64,000 nucleotides of DNA. Source: Bimuria novae-zelandiae CBS 107.79 (Eukaryota; Ascomycota; Dothideomycetes; Pleosporales; Didymosphaeriaceae). Below, piece after piece: positions 1 to 11,900 of the stretch. The notes beneath the pieces are model-generated. The model had not been told where the DNA came from and made no database searches. It saw only the letters and a list, made by a program, of their open reading frames with translations. Position numbers and translations under genes: made by a program. The DNA lies in NCBI GenBank assembly GCA_010015655.1, contig ML976677.1, positions 371,186 to 435,185 on the forward strand, given 5' to 3'. Position 1 is the first letter of the stretch. Every line of letters begins with the position of its first letter.

Positions 1-683
1 CTCCAAGACTCCACTGGCACCCAAGGACGTGAGAAAAGGAATGAAATGCTCAGTAGAAGCAGTGTAAGTAAGTAGTCAGTATAACAATCTTGCTACTAGC
101 CCCCCCGGCGTTCGCATTCATTCGCCTCTCGTTTAAAAGTTAACACTACACATTTAACAACACCTCCCCTCCCCTCCCCTCGCCCCATCCCCCATTGAAA
201 GTAAAGCACAGGTATACGCTTGAACCACGAAAAACCCCACACCACCCTGCAGTGGCTGTAGAATATATGTAATCTCTCAAAGAGAAAGAGAATAGAAAGA
301 GAATAAAAAGGGATAAAAAACGCCGGTAACGCTATGCGGTTGTACAGCGCGCTGTAGTGCGGCTAGTAGGAGAAAATACAGGAAAAGAAGGCGTTCGTGC
401 CCGCGTCGTATCATCATCTGTCGTAGTCTTTGCTGTGATGTGCTGGATTGTGTTATCCAGGGCTTATGAATATAACGATAAGGTATGCTGGTGGTAGGTG
501 TAGTGGGTGTCCCTGGTACAGTGAAGTGCAGAACAGAGCAGCTCGCCGAGTCGCGCCCTCGCCGAGAAAACATCAAAACCGCATCTGGCTCCTCGATTAT
601 GCTTCGTACTTGGTGTCTAAAATGTCGAATAGATCATCGTCCTCCCGTCTCACCGGGGTTGTCTTTCTTGGAATTGGGATAGC
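1..683. other. intergenic, no gene seen
   Basis: No reading frame here shows a recognisable domain or a plausible spliced structure. A C/T-rich run near 164-185 is the only compositional feature. The stretch lies downstream of the minus-strand TBC gene, so part of it is probably that gene's 3' untranslated region. Confidence 0.5.
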
Positions 684-3163
684 TTATGAACTCTTTCCCG
701 CCTCGTAGACTTTGCCCATGAATTCGTCTGGGCTCTCGCGCAGCGCTTTCGTTCTCAGCACTTCCACAACGTCGTTGGCGTCGCCGCTCATGCAGCTTCC
801 CTCGAGCGCTCCCATCAAGCCCACCGCTACCCGCGGCGGGATCTTGTCGCCCTCGATTGCATATACGTCCATGATTCGCGCTGCATGCTCGATGCTGACA
901 CGGTCGCAGAACAGACTTCTAAAAACTGGGAGGAGTATATCGTGGGGCTCGACGCGGAGTTCGGCAAGGCGCTGTGCGAGGCTGGGGCACTTCTTCGACA
1001 GCGCAGAAAGGGTGGTGTCGTAGGCGGCGTTGATAGCAGTCGGGTCGCGGACAAGGAACGAGAGCGGGAGGGCGCGGTTCAGTATGTTCGAGAGGACGAT
1101 GAAGGAGTCTGCGGGGGACATGTTGAGCAGGAAGAGCGCTGCCATGTGGTGGATGCCGACAGTGGTGTCGACGTCTGGACGGTAGGAGCTGTAAGCAATG
1201 CAGATGTTGACGAGGTCCTGATGGAGCGGCTGCTCGGGCGAGTCCTGCGTCTGCGGTGCGAACATCTTTAGCTCAGCGAAGACGCTCCTCGTGTTCTCGA
1301 CGATGTGTGCGTAGCGGCCGTCGAGGGCGGATTCGCCTAGCTCCTTGACCTGCAACTGAGCATTCTCTAGCGCAACGTTGTAAGTGATTTCTGAGACCTC
1401 GAGCTCGTTGCCCACGGCCCGCTTCCAGACCTGTCCGCGTAGCTTTGCGGGCACGCCGTTCCACCACATCTTGCGGTGTGAGCCCTTGAGCTCGGGAGCG
1501 GACATCTCCTGGTCCCAGTTGGGAAGTAGCAAGCTCGACCAGTATTCGGCTTTGATGCGCTCGGCCTTCTCGCGGGCAACTGCCTCTTCCTCTTGCCGCT
1601 TGGCTTCGAGGCGTTCTGGAACACGTCAGCGCGAGCTCGATTGATTCGGAACATGTACTCACCAGCTTCCTCGACCCGCGCCAGCATCTTCTGGTACTCC
1701 TTCAGATGCTTCTTCTCCTCCTTCGGGTCCTTAGGCGGGAGCCACGACGGGCGAGTGCGTGAGAGGTACTTCTCCTTCTCCAGAGAAGGTCGGAAGGGGT
1801 CGATGAGCGGATCGCTCTTGCGGATGGGCGGCAGCGGGACGGTCTTCTTTTTCTTCTTCGACTCGGCTTCGCCCATTGACGATGAGCGTGACAGGCTAGG
1901 CTGTTGACGCTTGATCTCCTGCTGGTGATCGATCTCGTTCTGGTACTCCTCCAGCGCCTCTGTGAGCTTCCGTGCGTCTGCATCGAGCGTGCCATATGTC
2001 TCTTCCCACGTATTCGTCGTCTGACGGCCCAGTGCTGGGAACTGGTTCTCCTTGTCCGAATTCGGCGTCGGCGGCTGCGAAGGGGAGCCGTGGTCTGACG
2101 AAACGGGCGATGCCTTCGCGGAGGATGCCTCACCGCGCAGCGAGGCTGGTCGGCTGGTCGTCAATGCCTGGGGTGGGCTACCGCAGGAGGAAGGAGCAGG
2201 TGATCGCTCCAGTGCAGGTCGGGGTGAAATGGGCACATTCCAGATGACTGCATCCTCAGGAAGCTCGTCGTCCTCGTCGTCGCACTCGGCTTCGCGCTCC
2301 TTGACCGTCTTGCGGGCAGCTTGCTGCCATGACTGTCTCCTAGCAACCATCGAGGGCGAGGGCGACACTTCCAGATTGCGGGAGCTGTTGCGGGAAAGGG
2401 AACGCTGGGAGGACGAGGAAGGAAGCGGCTTCTTCGGGGTAGGTGATCTCGAACGACGGACAGGGGCCTGCAGGTTGGTGATGTTGGCCAGCGAGGGGGC
2501 AGAGGGCGACGAGAAGCCTCTCCGCATCTGCTTCCCTGGGGCGTGCAGCTGCGAGCCGGCCCGCAGACTGCCCGTCGTCTGGATCTTCATGGCAGCCGAA
2601 CGCGGCTTCGAGCCCTTTGTGAGATCGCGGAACGAATGTGGTGCTGCATGTGGCATGCTGCGGGTACGAGGAGCTTCGAAGAGGATGCGGTTCGGCGAGT
2701 GAGGCACGTGGAAGTGCGAGGGGCCCACGGCATCGTCGGCTAGATTGATGTCCTCAAAGTGGGAGAGGTCGCTGGGGCCCATGTCGCTGAGGCTCTCGGA
2801 GTGGAAGCTCGAAGATTTGCTGCTCTTCGAGTTGGTCAAGTCGGGCGGGCTGCCCGGCGCGGCGAGGGGCATCGTGTGCGCGTGATGCATGACGGCGGCC
2901 ATGAGGGGCCGCGGGTCCTTCTTCTGTTGCTGGAGAGCGTAGCTGGGAGCCCGAATGCGTCTTTGGGAGGGGCCCAGGGCGCGGGTGAGCGTTTGTTTGG
3001 CACAGGTGGTGCGCGTCGACGGAATCAGAGCAGTGACATAGTCGGTCTCGCTGATCATGTACAGGCTCTTGTCGTTGTAGGTGTGCGAAAGAATATACTC
3101 GTCCAGTGCTGCACCCGCGCCGAATGCGTGGTGTTGTTGCGCTGCAAAGAGCGCCGTAGGCAT
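684..3163 (-). CDS. TBC-domain (Rab-GAP-like) protein
   Basis: A predicted 810-residue protein in two exons, 1663-3163 and 684-1615. The 47-nt intron (1616-1662) has a GTGAGT donor and CAG acceptor that keep the frame. The N-terminal two thirds is low-complexity, Ser/Pro/basic-rich and probably disordered. The C-terminal third is a TBC domain, the fold of Rab GTPase-activating proteins, beginning around WWNGVPAKLRGQVWKRAVGN and closest in style to the TBC1D12/14 group. The catalytic Arg position seems kept in HIVENTR (Glu where Asp is usual). The glutamine-finger motif YxQG reads TTVG, so the catalytic Gln is missing. The first in-frame ATG is at 3163; the frame is open further upstream but without an ATG, so a 5' exon is possible. 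Expected role is membrane trafficking through a Rab, but GAP activity is doubtful. Confidence 0.85.
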
Positions 3164-3782
3164 CTCGACGGTAGGCGCAATTTCGGGAGAAGCAATTTGG
3201 CTAAGCCCCTGACGGGAGCGAACAACCCCTGCAAGGCCCGGAGGGGACAAAGCGTGGGTCAACGTTCACGGCAGAATGCGACTGGGTGGCCGTTCTTGAC
3301 TTCTTTGATTGAATGTTCGTTCGTAGGTAGCGGTGCAGGTGCGAGTCGGCGAAAGGGGAGCCGCAGGTCTACATCATAGTTCTGCCGCAGTCCTCAGGCC
3401 GCACAAGGGGTTCGCTCGGACTTGACAGGCGCTGCGGGTGTCTCTAGACGCCGACAGCGTTGGAGACTGGGCAAGGTGAAACCAGATGGCCGGTGTGGCT
3501 GGAGCCCGCCCACTTTGCGAACCGTTGACATCGGTTACATCACGACAGCCCCCGGTACCAGCCTGGGAACAGTTACTTGGGGAGACTTGTGGCCCAAAAG
3601 GCGCTTTCACGGCCAATTGCTACCTACCCGATGGCTATCTATCTATCGAGAACTCACACCTGCGCCAATGCATGCAAGATCGCAAAAGACCATGATCCAG
3701 CAGATGGTAGCTTCGCGGCAATGCCTTGTCTCGTCCTCATCACGATTACATTTGCAGAAGACTCTGGCTCCGAAGTATCCGT
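3164..3782. other. intergenic between TERT 3' end and TBC promoter
   Basis: Both flanking genes are on the minus strand, so this holds the TBC gene promoter and the TERT 3' region. Plus-strand open frames here lack any domain and overlap the TERT last exon. No further feature is supported. Confidence 0.5.
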
Positions 3783-6700
3783 TCACATGCAGGCCAAGCT
3801 CACCGCGTCTTCGAGCATGCGCCTTTCCGCACTGTCACTTGGTCGGACCGCCACCAGTTGTGCATGAAGCCACGCCAAAAGCGCGCCGTGCTGCGTCTGT
3901 CGGCGCCGAAACGCTGTGCCGAAAGCGCTCGACGCCAGCCTACCCGTGGTACATCAGCAATGGCTCGATTGTGAGACAGCTGGGCCCAGCCACACATGCA
4001 CTTACCACTGGATCTGCCGCCGCGAAATGATCCCCCGTACCTTCTCCGCGTTTTGTGCTGCTCTACTGCGCGTCCGACGCTGCAGCATCACGAATGCAAG
4101 CGCTGCGATGCCATCCACTATATCTGCAGCGCACAAGAGCATGTGTTAGAGTAGTCCGTGATCCTAGCAGGGTTATGCAAGGATCGACACTGCATCGCTA
4201 GATGATGCATGTGTTGTCAAGAACTCTTACGCTTTTGGGGAAATTAAACGTACTGATAAGTAAGCTCGAACGTATTGGCCGTGTCTTGGACATGCTGCGC
4301 GCATACTCGAAGCACCTCACCGCCGCTTCGTGGAAGGCGTGGTACAGGTTGGCGAGCACTGTCGGCACGCTATTGAACGACGTGTCTATCAGCATGGCCT
4401 GCAACTGGATCTTGAACCCACTGTTACTGGTTAGCATAGCGCAGTTCTTGATTTCGGCGATTTCTGCACAAATATCTCGTCTACCCCGAAAAAGATCTGC
4501 AGCGCCACGAATCCAACAATACTACTTACTTGAGTGCCTTTCGATGGAATGTTTGTCCGGGCACCTTGGCCAGATCCACAGTCAAGGAATCGGTAATGTC
4601 TGCCAACCAACGTTAGCTCAAGTTAGTCAATGATGTAAACAGAAATGGGCACATACTTGCAGGACCAGTGCGCTCGTTGCTTTTGCTGACTTCCAGGGTG
4701 CGCATGTCTATCTGCACGCCACAGTAGGGAAATCTCACTCCCGAGACACTCCGCGGTACCCGACTGCCGTCTTCCGTGAGCACCTCGAAGTTGGCCAACG
4801 ACTTCGCAGTCTTGACTACAACGCCATAGTCCGGATGGCCACGATGCATGACCTGTACAAAGCGCTCAGCATGTCCGCGATTAGTCGTGATCAAGCAAAA
4901 GTCGTCGAGCAATCGAAGCAACAGACAATCGTCGCCAAGCGCAAAGCTTAGCACGTCGCGCTCGAGCTCGGCATAGAAGAAATTACAAAGGATGGTCGAG
5001 AGTACAGAGCCCTGTGGGATTCCTGACTTTTGGCGGTAGAACCTCTTTCCGATCTTAACGAGATTGCGTTCAACGTGCTCACGCAATAGCTGCATTAGAT
5101 CATCCTTGGTCTCGAATTTCTGCGCTGCTGTGTTCACGAACACTGTGTTCGCCTTTGATCCGACGTATTTTTCCTGCACGAGGCGATCGAATGGAGCAAT
5201 GCCGTCTGCACCTGCGCTGTGTGCGACATACCGTTTTTGCGGCATCGGGTTCACGTATTGCCCATCCAGTCGCTGGAGTTGACCAAGAGCACGAACCTCT
5301 ACATGCTTGCCTGTGTGGTATCGCTGCGTAATCAAGAGACTGTCTACCATCGCAAGCAGGCGTTGCTGGGGGATAGTGTCGAAGCAGGACTGCACATCGA
5401 CTTTCGCAAAATACAGCGGGCTATCTCCGAGCCCTTGTTCAACCAACGACTGCCTGAAAGCCGATAACTTTGGGAACATATCGCCGACTGAAAACAGCGA
5501 CGAGCCAAACTTCTCAGGTCTGAGGGACTGCTTGAATTAGTTCAATGCGATCAATTTCGATGTGCACAAGGGTGCTTAACTAACCTTCTCATAAATGATC
5601 ACGTTGAACGCCGGTGTCATCACCGAATTGATACTACGGCCCAGGAGCGTAGTGCCATTTCTCACAATCTGCTGTCTCCGTTTCAAATTCGTAATGAGCC
5701 GCACGCCCGCCTTCTTCGGCAGCAGCCTGATCTTGCTATATCCCAAAGACCTCACAGACAGCAGCTTCGTAGCCCTCTCCGTAGGCACCTCCTCGTACAG
5801 ATTCAACCTCAGATTCGACAGCGACGGCTCCGCCAACATGCGCCAAACATCGTGGCGAAAGTAAAACAAGCGATTGCGATGCACGTTCGACTCGGTGACG
5901 TGAAAATTCGAGCGAATCAAGGGTATCAAAAACGAATCAAACACCCAGTATACAAACTCTAGAAAGATCTCTTTTCGTTTATCGTGGTCGGATTTAGCCA
6001 TGTTAGTGGCGTCCCCTTGACCCGGCGGTCGGAGCCAGGCTAAAGTGGAAATCTGCGCGGCTGTTAAACGTCTATGCAATCCTTCTGCAGGCTACGGGCT
6101 TACCTGGACGTTCTCTGTCACCTGATGCAGCGTGAGACTTTCGAATCTGCGGAGGCTGATAAAGTGGTCTATCCAGAACATGATTATGTGCTTGTTGTGG
6201 TCGCCGCCCCAGAAAGCGTGGGGTATCACTTTGGCGAGCACGGCGCGGCAGAATGCAGAGACGTGGGCGATGGGACAGGCCATATCTGTGAAACAGGTCT
6301 CTTCAACGGCTTTTGCTTTCGATTCTGGGGGATTTGCATCGTTGGGATGTTCAGTTGATACAGCAGCCATGGATATGTCGTCTTTCGGCTGAAGTGCACT
6401 CTTCCTCCAAACCGGCTTGGACGACAGATCCAGACCTTCGACAGGACAATAGTGGCGGAGAAGTTCCATGTACGAGCACCTCTTGTTCAACTTGCGCAGC
6501 TTGTTGACCAACGCAACAGGTTCGCCGCGCAGTCTCTTCGGAACACGTTGTTTCCATCTCAAGATCAGCTTTTCCGTGCGTTTCACTTGAGGCAACTCTC
6601 GACACATAGCCTGGTGGATTTCCTTTTCGCGTAAAGTGTAGTCCTTGAACGCCATAGTCGTCTCCCGCTTGTCTACCGCCGAGGTAAACACATTGTGTAA

Positions 6701-7893
6701 CCCATACTGACGAGGGAACAAATGCCGCATTACGTGTACGGTCTGAAGGTCGTCATCGGTATCGGGGAATCGGTTCAAGACGTCTGGCCATTGTCAGTCA
6801 GATGGTGTCCGGGAGAGGTGGTTGGTGGTTACTCACGAATGTGGCGCATGCCGAATCGAACGCCACCTTTTGCATTAAGCGCTGCGCGCGCATAGAGCAT
6901 ACGATTGCGGACGAAGGTGATGGCATTGGGTGTTCTATGTTCGCTCACGAGGCTATGGGGCTTCTTGCTTGGGAAGACGCCCGCAGGAGGAAGGGCTGGG
7001 TCATTGTCGGGTACATTCGCAGGCTTTAGATCGGAAATGGGAATACCGCTCAATTGCAGAAAGTTGACGTTCCCTTCACTACCTTTGACAGGCGAGAAAA
7101 TGCCACAATCGTTGAGCATGTCAATTAAAACGAGACCACCCTCCTTGCCCAGGACAGCATGTAGACGGCACCATAATGGGCTCTTCAGCGCTTCTACGCT
7201 GGTGTTCCTGTAGTAGGATGATAGTCCTTGAATGGAATGGGCGGTCTTCTGTGGTCCACGCTGGCCGTGAGCACCTGACCTCTGAAAGCCATGGCAGAGC
7301 AAGTGCGCAGGTCTGTACGACGTAGATCGCTTGAACAGTCGCCAGATCACAAAATCAACAATCTGAACTTGTCAGTCGCTGTACCTGCTCTTGGCCTTTT
7401 GAGCAAAATGTCATAGTCGCCAATGTGCCACCACCCTCGACGCACTCACCTCGGGTTGCAGGAAGTACCCAGGCTTGAACGTCCCCGCTGAGTTGTTGGT
7501 AGCGGAGACCTCCTGCGTGAAGCTCCCCAGATCTCTGTCTCTCTCCCTCTCCGCAAACTCGCGCTTTTCAGCGGTGATGCCCGGTAGCACGCCCACTAGA
7601 GTCGAATCGAGCAGCTCGCCGAGCTCCAAGTCAATACCACGTGGTGCAGTGTCTTGGTGACCGGGGTGCTCGATTCCCAACTGAGATAATTTCCGGTGCC
7701 AGATTTTCAATTTAGACGAGGCTGGCAGGCGTGACAGCAGATAGTGGCGCAACGACAGCACCTCGGGGTAGAAGCGCGACAACACGGGATGCTCGATGCT
7801 TGTTGTGGAGACAGGAGATTGGTCCGATGCACGCCTGATTTTCTTGGGGTTGGAGTTTCGGCCGCCAGCGTGGGCGCTGCGTTTTCTCTTCAT
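3783..7893 (-). CDS. TERT: telomerase reverse transcriptase
   Basis: The catalytic telomerase subunit, which copies the RNA template onto chromosome ends in the nucleus. I assembled nine exons: 7450-7893, 6837-7362, 6104-6783, 5585-6052, 4657-5527, 4530-4599, 4254-4420, 4006-4123 and 3783-3939, giving about 1,166 residues, normal for Pezizomycotina. Visible parts in order: N-terminal region (FYPEVLSLRHYLLSRLP), RNA-binding domain (WRLFKRSTSYRP; CSYMELLRHYCP), T motif (FHVTESNVHRNRLFYFRHDVW), motifs 1 and 2 (SKIRLLPKK; VRLITNLKRR), motif A (AKVDVQSCFD, Asp about 750), B' (QKSGIPQGSVLST), C (LLDDFCLI, Asp about 914-915), E (FPYCGVQID) and the C-terminal extension to RRQIQWLASSAF. All three catalytic Asp residues are present. 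The start is the ATG leading into MKRKRS; no ATG lies further upstream in frame. Two acceptors are ambiguous in frame (NAGNAG at 5528-5533; CAG at 4421 or six bases earlier). Nothing suggests inactivation. Confidence 0.95.
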
Positions 7894-8994
7894 ATTGGCA
7901 GAATCCTGTGCGATTGACGCAGTGTTGGTAACATCAATCTGGCCGCATTGTGGATTGGTGGACGTGGGCGCTGGGGTAGTGCGAGCAGTGCCGTGTGGAT
8001 GGTGACGGTGTTCCAAGTACCCAACCGTGACTCTGGCCAGTAGTAGCCTTAAGTTGCCTAACGCAAGAGCGCGCCAGGGATGTGAAATTGATCGGCTTCG
8101 AGATCTCTATCCAGTATTCACAAATGGGCCGTCGCACCAGGCCTCAGTGTCTCTCCTGGGAACACGATAAGGGGCAGGAGACGGATGCAGAGTGTATACA
8201 GGAGTTGCAGACGGCTCGATGGTGGTGCGGGCTATTGGCACGCACTGACATCCTATCGTTCCCCGGACGAGCTGCCCGTGACGCTTACTTTTAGCTTCAA
8301 CTACACAAACATTGGATGTCGTGATCTAAAGGAGGGGGTATGATGTAAAATTGGGCTGTTATCCACGGGTGTGAATTTGCTGTGACTATGGTAATTTGGT
8401 GAATGTATTCGTCTCAACATAGATGCGAGTGCTCTGCGCATCCCACTTCGAAGTAGTTTTCTGGAAGCGGGTCCCGCCATCGCACCAGGGGAGAGTTCGG
8501 TACAGCAACGGTCAACCGGTGAGCTTGGCTCTGCGCGACCGCAGTGGTGGGCTCTGTTCTCCCGTGCTTCCGCAGATCAGCAACCACAGCGATTCACTCG
8601 AGCGTGCCTCGCCCACGCCATCCCACCCACCTTCGACTCCCCCACAACAAACAACGCAAGTCGGATTCCTCCGTTTGGTGTTGCGCTGGCGGCCGTCCAC
8701 TGCTCTCCTTTTAGAGCGCGGAGCAGTTCAGCCTGAAACAGCAGCCCCAGGACACACTTGGGCCTCAACTTGTTATTGGCCAACGCGGCGATAGATTGAG
8801 GCTTCAGCGTGTGAGTTGTCTCCTGCTACCCTGGGCCGCCTCGACTTGGGAGAGCTCCAGCGCTGCCAGACCCCTCCTCACCGCCACAGGCTGATTGGCC
8901 TGCCCAATCTCGTCGCCATCGTGCTCGCCTTAATTCGCGCCGTTCGCCTCGCGCCCTCTCTGCAATTAGGATCATGGTGCGGTAGGGGTTCGAC
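7894..8994. other. divergent intergenic region (TERT / RhoGEF)
   Basis: TERT runs left on the minus strand and the RhoGEF runs right, so about 1.1 kb is shared by two promoters. No coding frame with a recognisable product is present. C/T-rich tracts before 8995 are typical of fungal leaders. A short upstream ORF near the RhoGEF start is listed separately. Confidence 0.5.
8974..8985 (+). promoter_or_regulatory. minimal upstream ORF before the RhoGEF start
   Basis: An ATG followed by two codons and TAG (Met-Val-Arg-stop) ends nine bases before the RhoGEF ATG. If the transcript starts upstream of it, ribosomes would meet this ORF just before the main start, which often lowers translation. Whether it lies in the mRNA is not known. 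Confidence 0.35.
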
Positions 8995-11900
8995 ATGGCG
9001 GAGCCTGAGCATACCCATATGCATAACTTTGCATATCACCCCAGCGTGGCCAGCTGGGTGCAGTCAGTCGACAGCGGTGATGAAGTCACTGAACACGCCC
9101 CCGACGACTTTTACAAGCCGGCCGCCGCCCACGCGCAGGAAGTGCCGCTGCCAGAGGACATGACGACTCGTGCTCGCCAGCACACGCCCAATGGAGCAAC
9201 GCGCTCGACCTCCAAGCCGTCGATACGTTCCGTCTCTGGGCCCGCGCCCTCGACCCTCTCGCCGCCGCGAGCCACAGCTCCCATCCAGTTCAATCGGCCT
9301 TCGGTCAGGAGCATGGCTCAGAAGTTCCAGCAGCCGGCATCGGCTGACTCCTCCCCCCAGAGCACACGCGCACGACCCGTTCAACCGCCCGCAGCTTCCA
9401 CATCGTTGTCACCGGCACAACCAGCGAAGGAACTGTCGTATGGCTCGTACAGGTTCAACAACTTGAAGCCACGAGACCGACCGCAGCCCGCGCCTCCGTC
9501 TCCCGCAAGCGCTCGAGCCGCGAAGATCAAGGGCTCCCCGGCAAACGGTGTGAAGCTGAATGCAGATCTAGGGAGAGCTGTGACGAGGAAGAAACTAACT
9601 TCGCCGACGCGCGAAAAGGAGCCAAGTCGAAGACCATTCTTTGGCGAGGTGGTTGGCGAGCACGATGCGGTGACTCCTGGCTTTGGAATTCCCAGCATAG
9701 ACGGCGCACAACATTTACACGAGCCTGCGTCCGACTCACCACGTGTCCCGCAAACCGGAAACTCAACCATAAAACTAGTAACCGACGACCTCCCCTCGCT
9801 GCCTGAGGACAATAAGGACGCTTTTTCTCCGCACAGCCAACGATCTGCCTCTGACATTGCGTCACGCCGGACGAGCGCAGGCCCCATCTCACAACCATCC
9901 CCTATTTCAGACAACAGAACACCGCGGTCGCGAATACCGGTCAGGTCACGGAGGTTGAGCACGGCGTCAGATTCCACCAGTTCGTCGGCAAGGTCTGCGA
10001 GGCCCAACTATATGCGACCGACGGCGGCTCGTGGAAACGGGAAGACATCACCCACACGGCCGGTAAGAGCGCCCGTGGGACGCACATCGACGCCATCCAA
10101 GAAATCCACGCCGTCTGCAAGTCAACCCACACTACCAGCAGTGTCGTACCGTTACTATCGTGAGCGCGGAAAGTCGCCCCAGCCCAACCACAGCGGAACC
10201 GGGCCCAGTGTTGCTGCAGTCATTGCCGCTCCTCCGCCGCCCACTTCCCCGCGTTTGCGGAACTCGCGCGAACGCCAGACTCTGTCACCGGGCTCGCGTT
10301 CCAGGAGTGCTGATCCACATGGTACACAAGACTATTTTGGCGACGCCAACCCACCGCAAGCGCAAGAGCGGCCACGCTTGCTGGAACCGGGGTACGAAGA
10401 GAGACGACTCTCTGTGAGGCGTGTTGACCCCTCTGAAGACGAAGAGGATGCTTTGAATGTGCCACTTGGGCAGCAAGAATTGAATAATAGTAATCAGCAT
10501 CTGGGTACTGGTTTGGATGAGGTACCCAGCACTTTGCATCTTTCCACCGCTGGACTTTCTGCGCAACCCGCTGGACGGCCTTTATCATCAACAACGAGTT
10601 TCGAAGAGTCTCCCATTTTAGGAATGCCGGGAAGCTTTATGATGACCCCTCCCATGGCGCAAAACACGCCGCCCATGAATAATTCATTTGGACAGCAGGA
10701 TGAGCAGGAGACCACTGCACCCACGTCCCCGCAACTAGCTGGCGAACTGCTGCAAGCACGCACTTTCCAGCCCACAAATAAACGGATAGGAGAAATTTCG
10801 CGTGTAGACGAAGCGCCGGATCAATCAGAACTCGGCGTGAGGGAATCGATACCAATTGCGCTCGGTTCGGAGGTTTCAAGCCCGGGTTGGAACAATGACA
10901 CGCCAAAGCGACCAAAGCACCAGACGCGACTTAGCATAGGCTCACAAACATGGCGGGTCGAACCTTTGGATTCTACGGGAACGATATCGTATTTGGATGA
11001 GGAGATTTACGATTCATCCGTTGACCCGTTCGTAGACCATGGCACGCTGAGACCAGAAGACTCGGCAAGCATGGCATTCTACCACCAGATCGGCCAACAA
11101 CCGCCTAATTGGGGCCCAAAGACACCGGAGCAGGAAAAACAATCCTTCACTTTGGATAGCCAGGCGTACAGTGTCATCAACAAGATTTTGAATGTATATC
11201 ACGAATCGGATACCATAACGCCGAAAATTGCGCAGGACTCCTGGGAGCAAGTCCAGAGCGTGTCTCCCATAGTCGCCCAGCACAGGGACTGGAGCTCCAA
11301 AGAGGCGACCGAGTCGTATCTTGCGCGGCTGTTGACCGATGCTGCTCCACGGAAAGAAGGGACGTTGGCGGTGGAGGCCGCACCATCACAGCCGGCACAT
11401 GCTCCGATGGCCCCCAGCATACGGCAGCTTGCCGCAGACCCGGACGAACCCTTCCCCGGCGGTACCGCCATCATTTTCCCACCAGAATCTCGGCGGTATT
11501 CGAAGGGCTCGCGTGCATCGGTGGCGTCGGTGGCAACGACCATCTTCGACGGCTCCAGCCGGCCCGACAGTTCTTCCGGCTTCTCGGCACGTGATCGCGG
11601 CCAAAATAATGGCATCAGCTCTGCGCCCAATCCGCCGCACAAGGACTGGCGGTCGCCGCTGGCCCATGAGATGCAATTACCGCAGCTTCCTGACATTGCC
11701 AGCGGTAGCGAGGGTCTTGGGCTGTCTCTGCAGCAAAGCCCAGAGCGGGGAGAGGGTGTTCATGCTTCGCAGCGCGCTCCGCCAAAACCGCCCTACTCGC
11801 CGCCGCCTCCGCCGGTCACGGGCACTCTGAACGGCTACAACGACAGTCCCTTGCTCACTCCTACACCGTCTGAGCGGTTCCGCAATCACCACTTCGGCCC

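Noticed and set aside
3422..4030. 202-codon plus-strand frame between the TBC gene and TERT
   Set aside because: It overlaps the last TERT exons on the other strand and has no domain.
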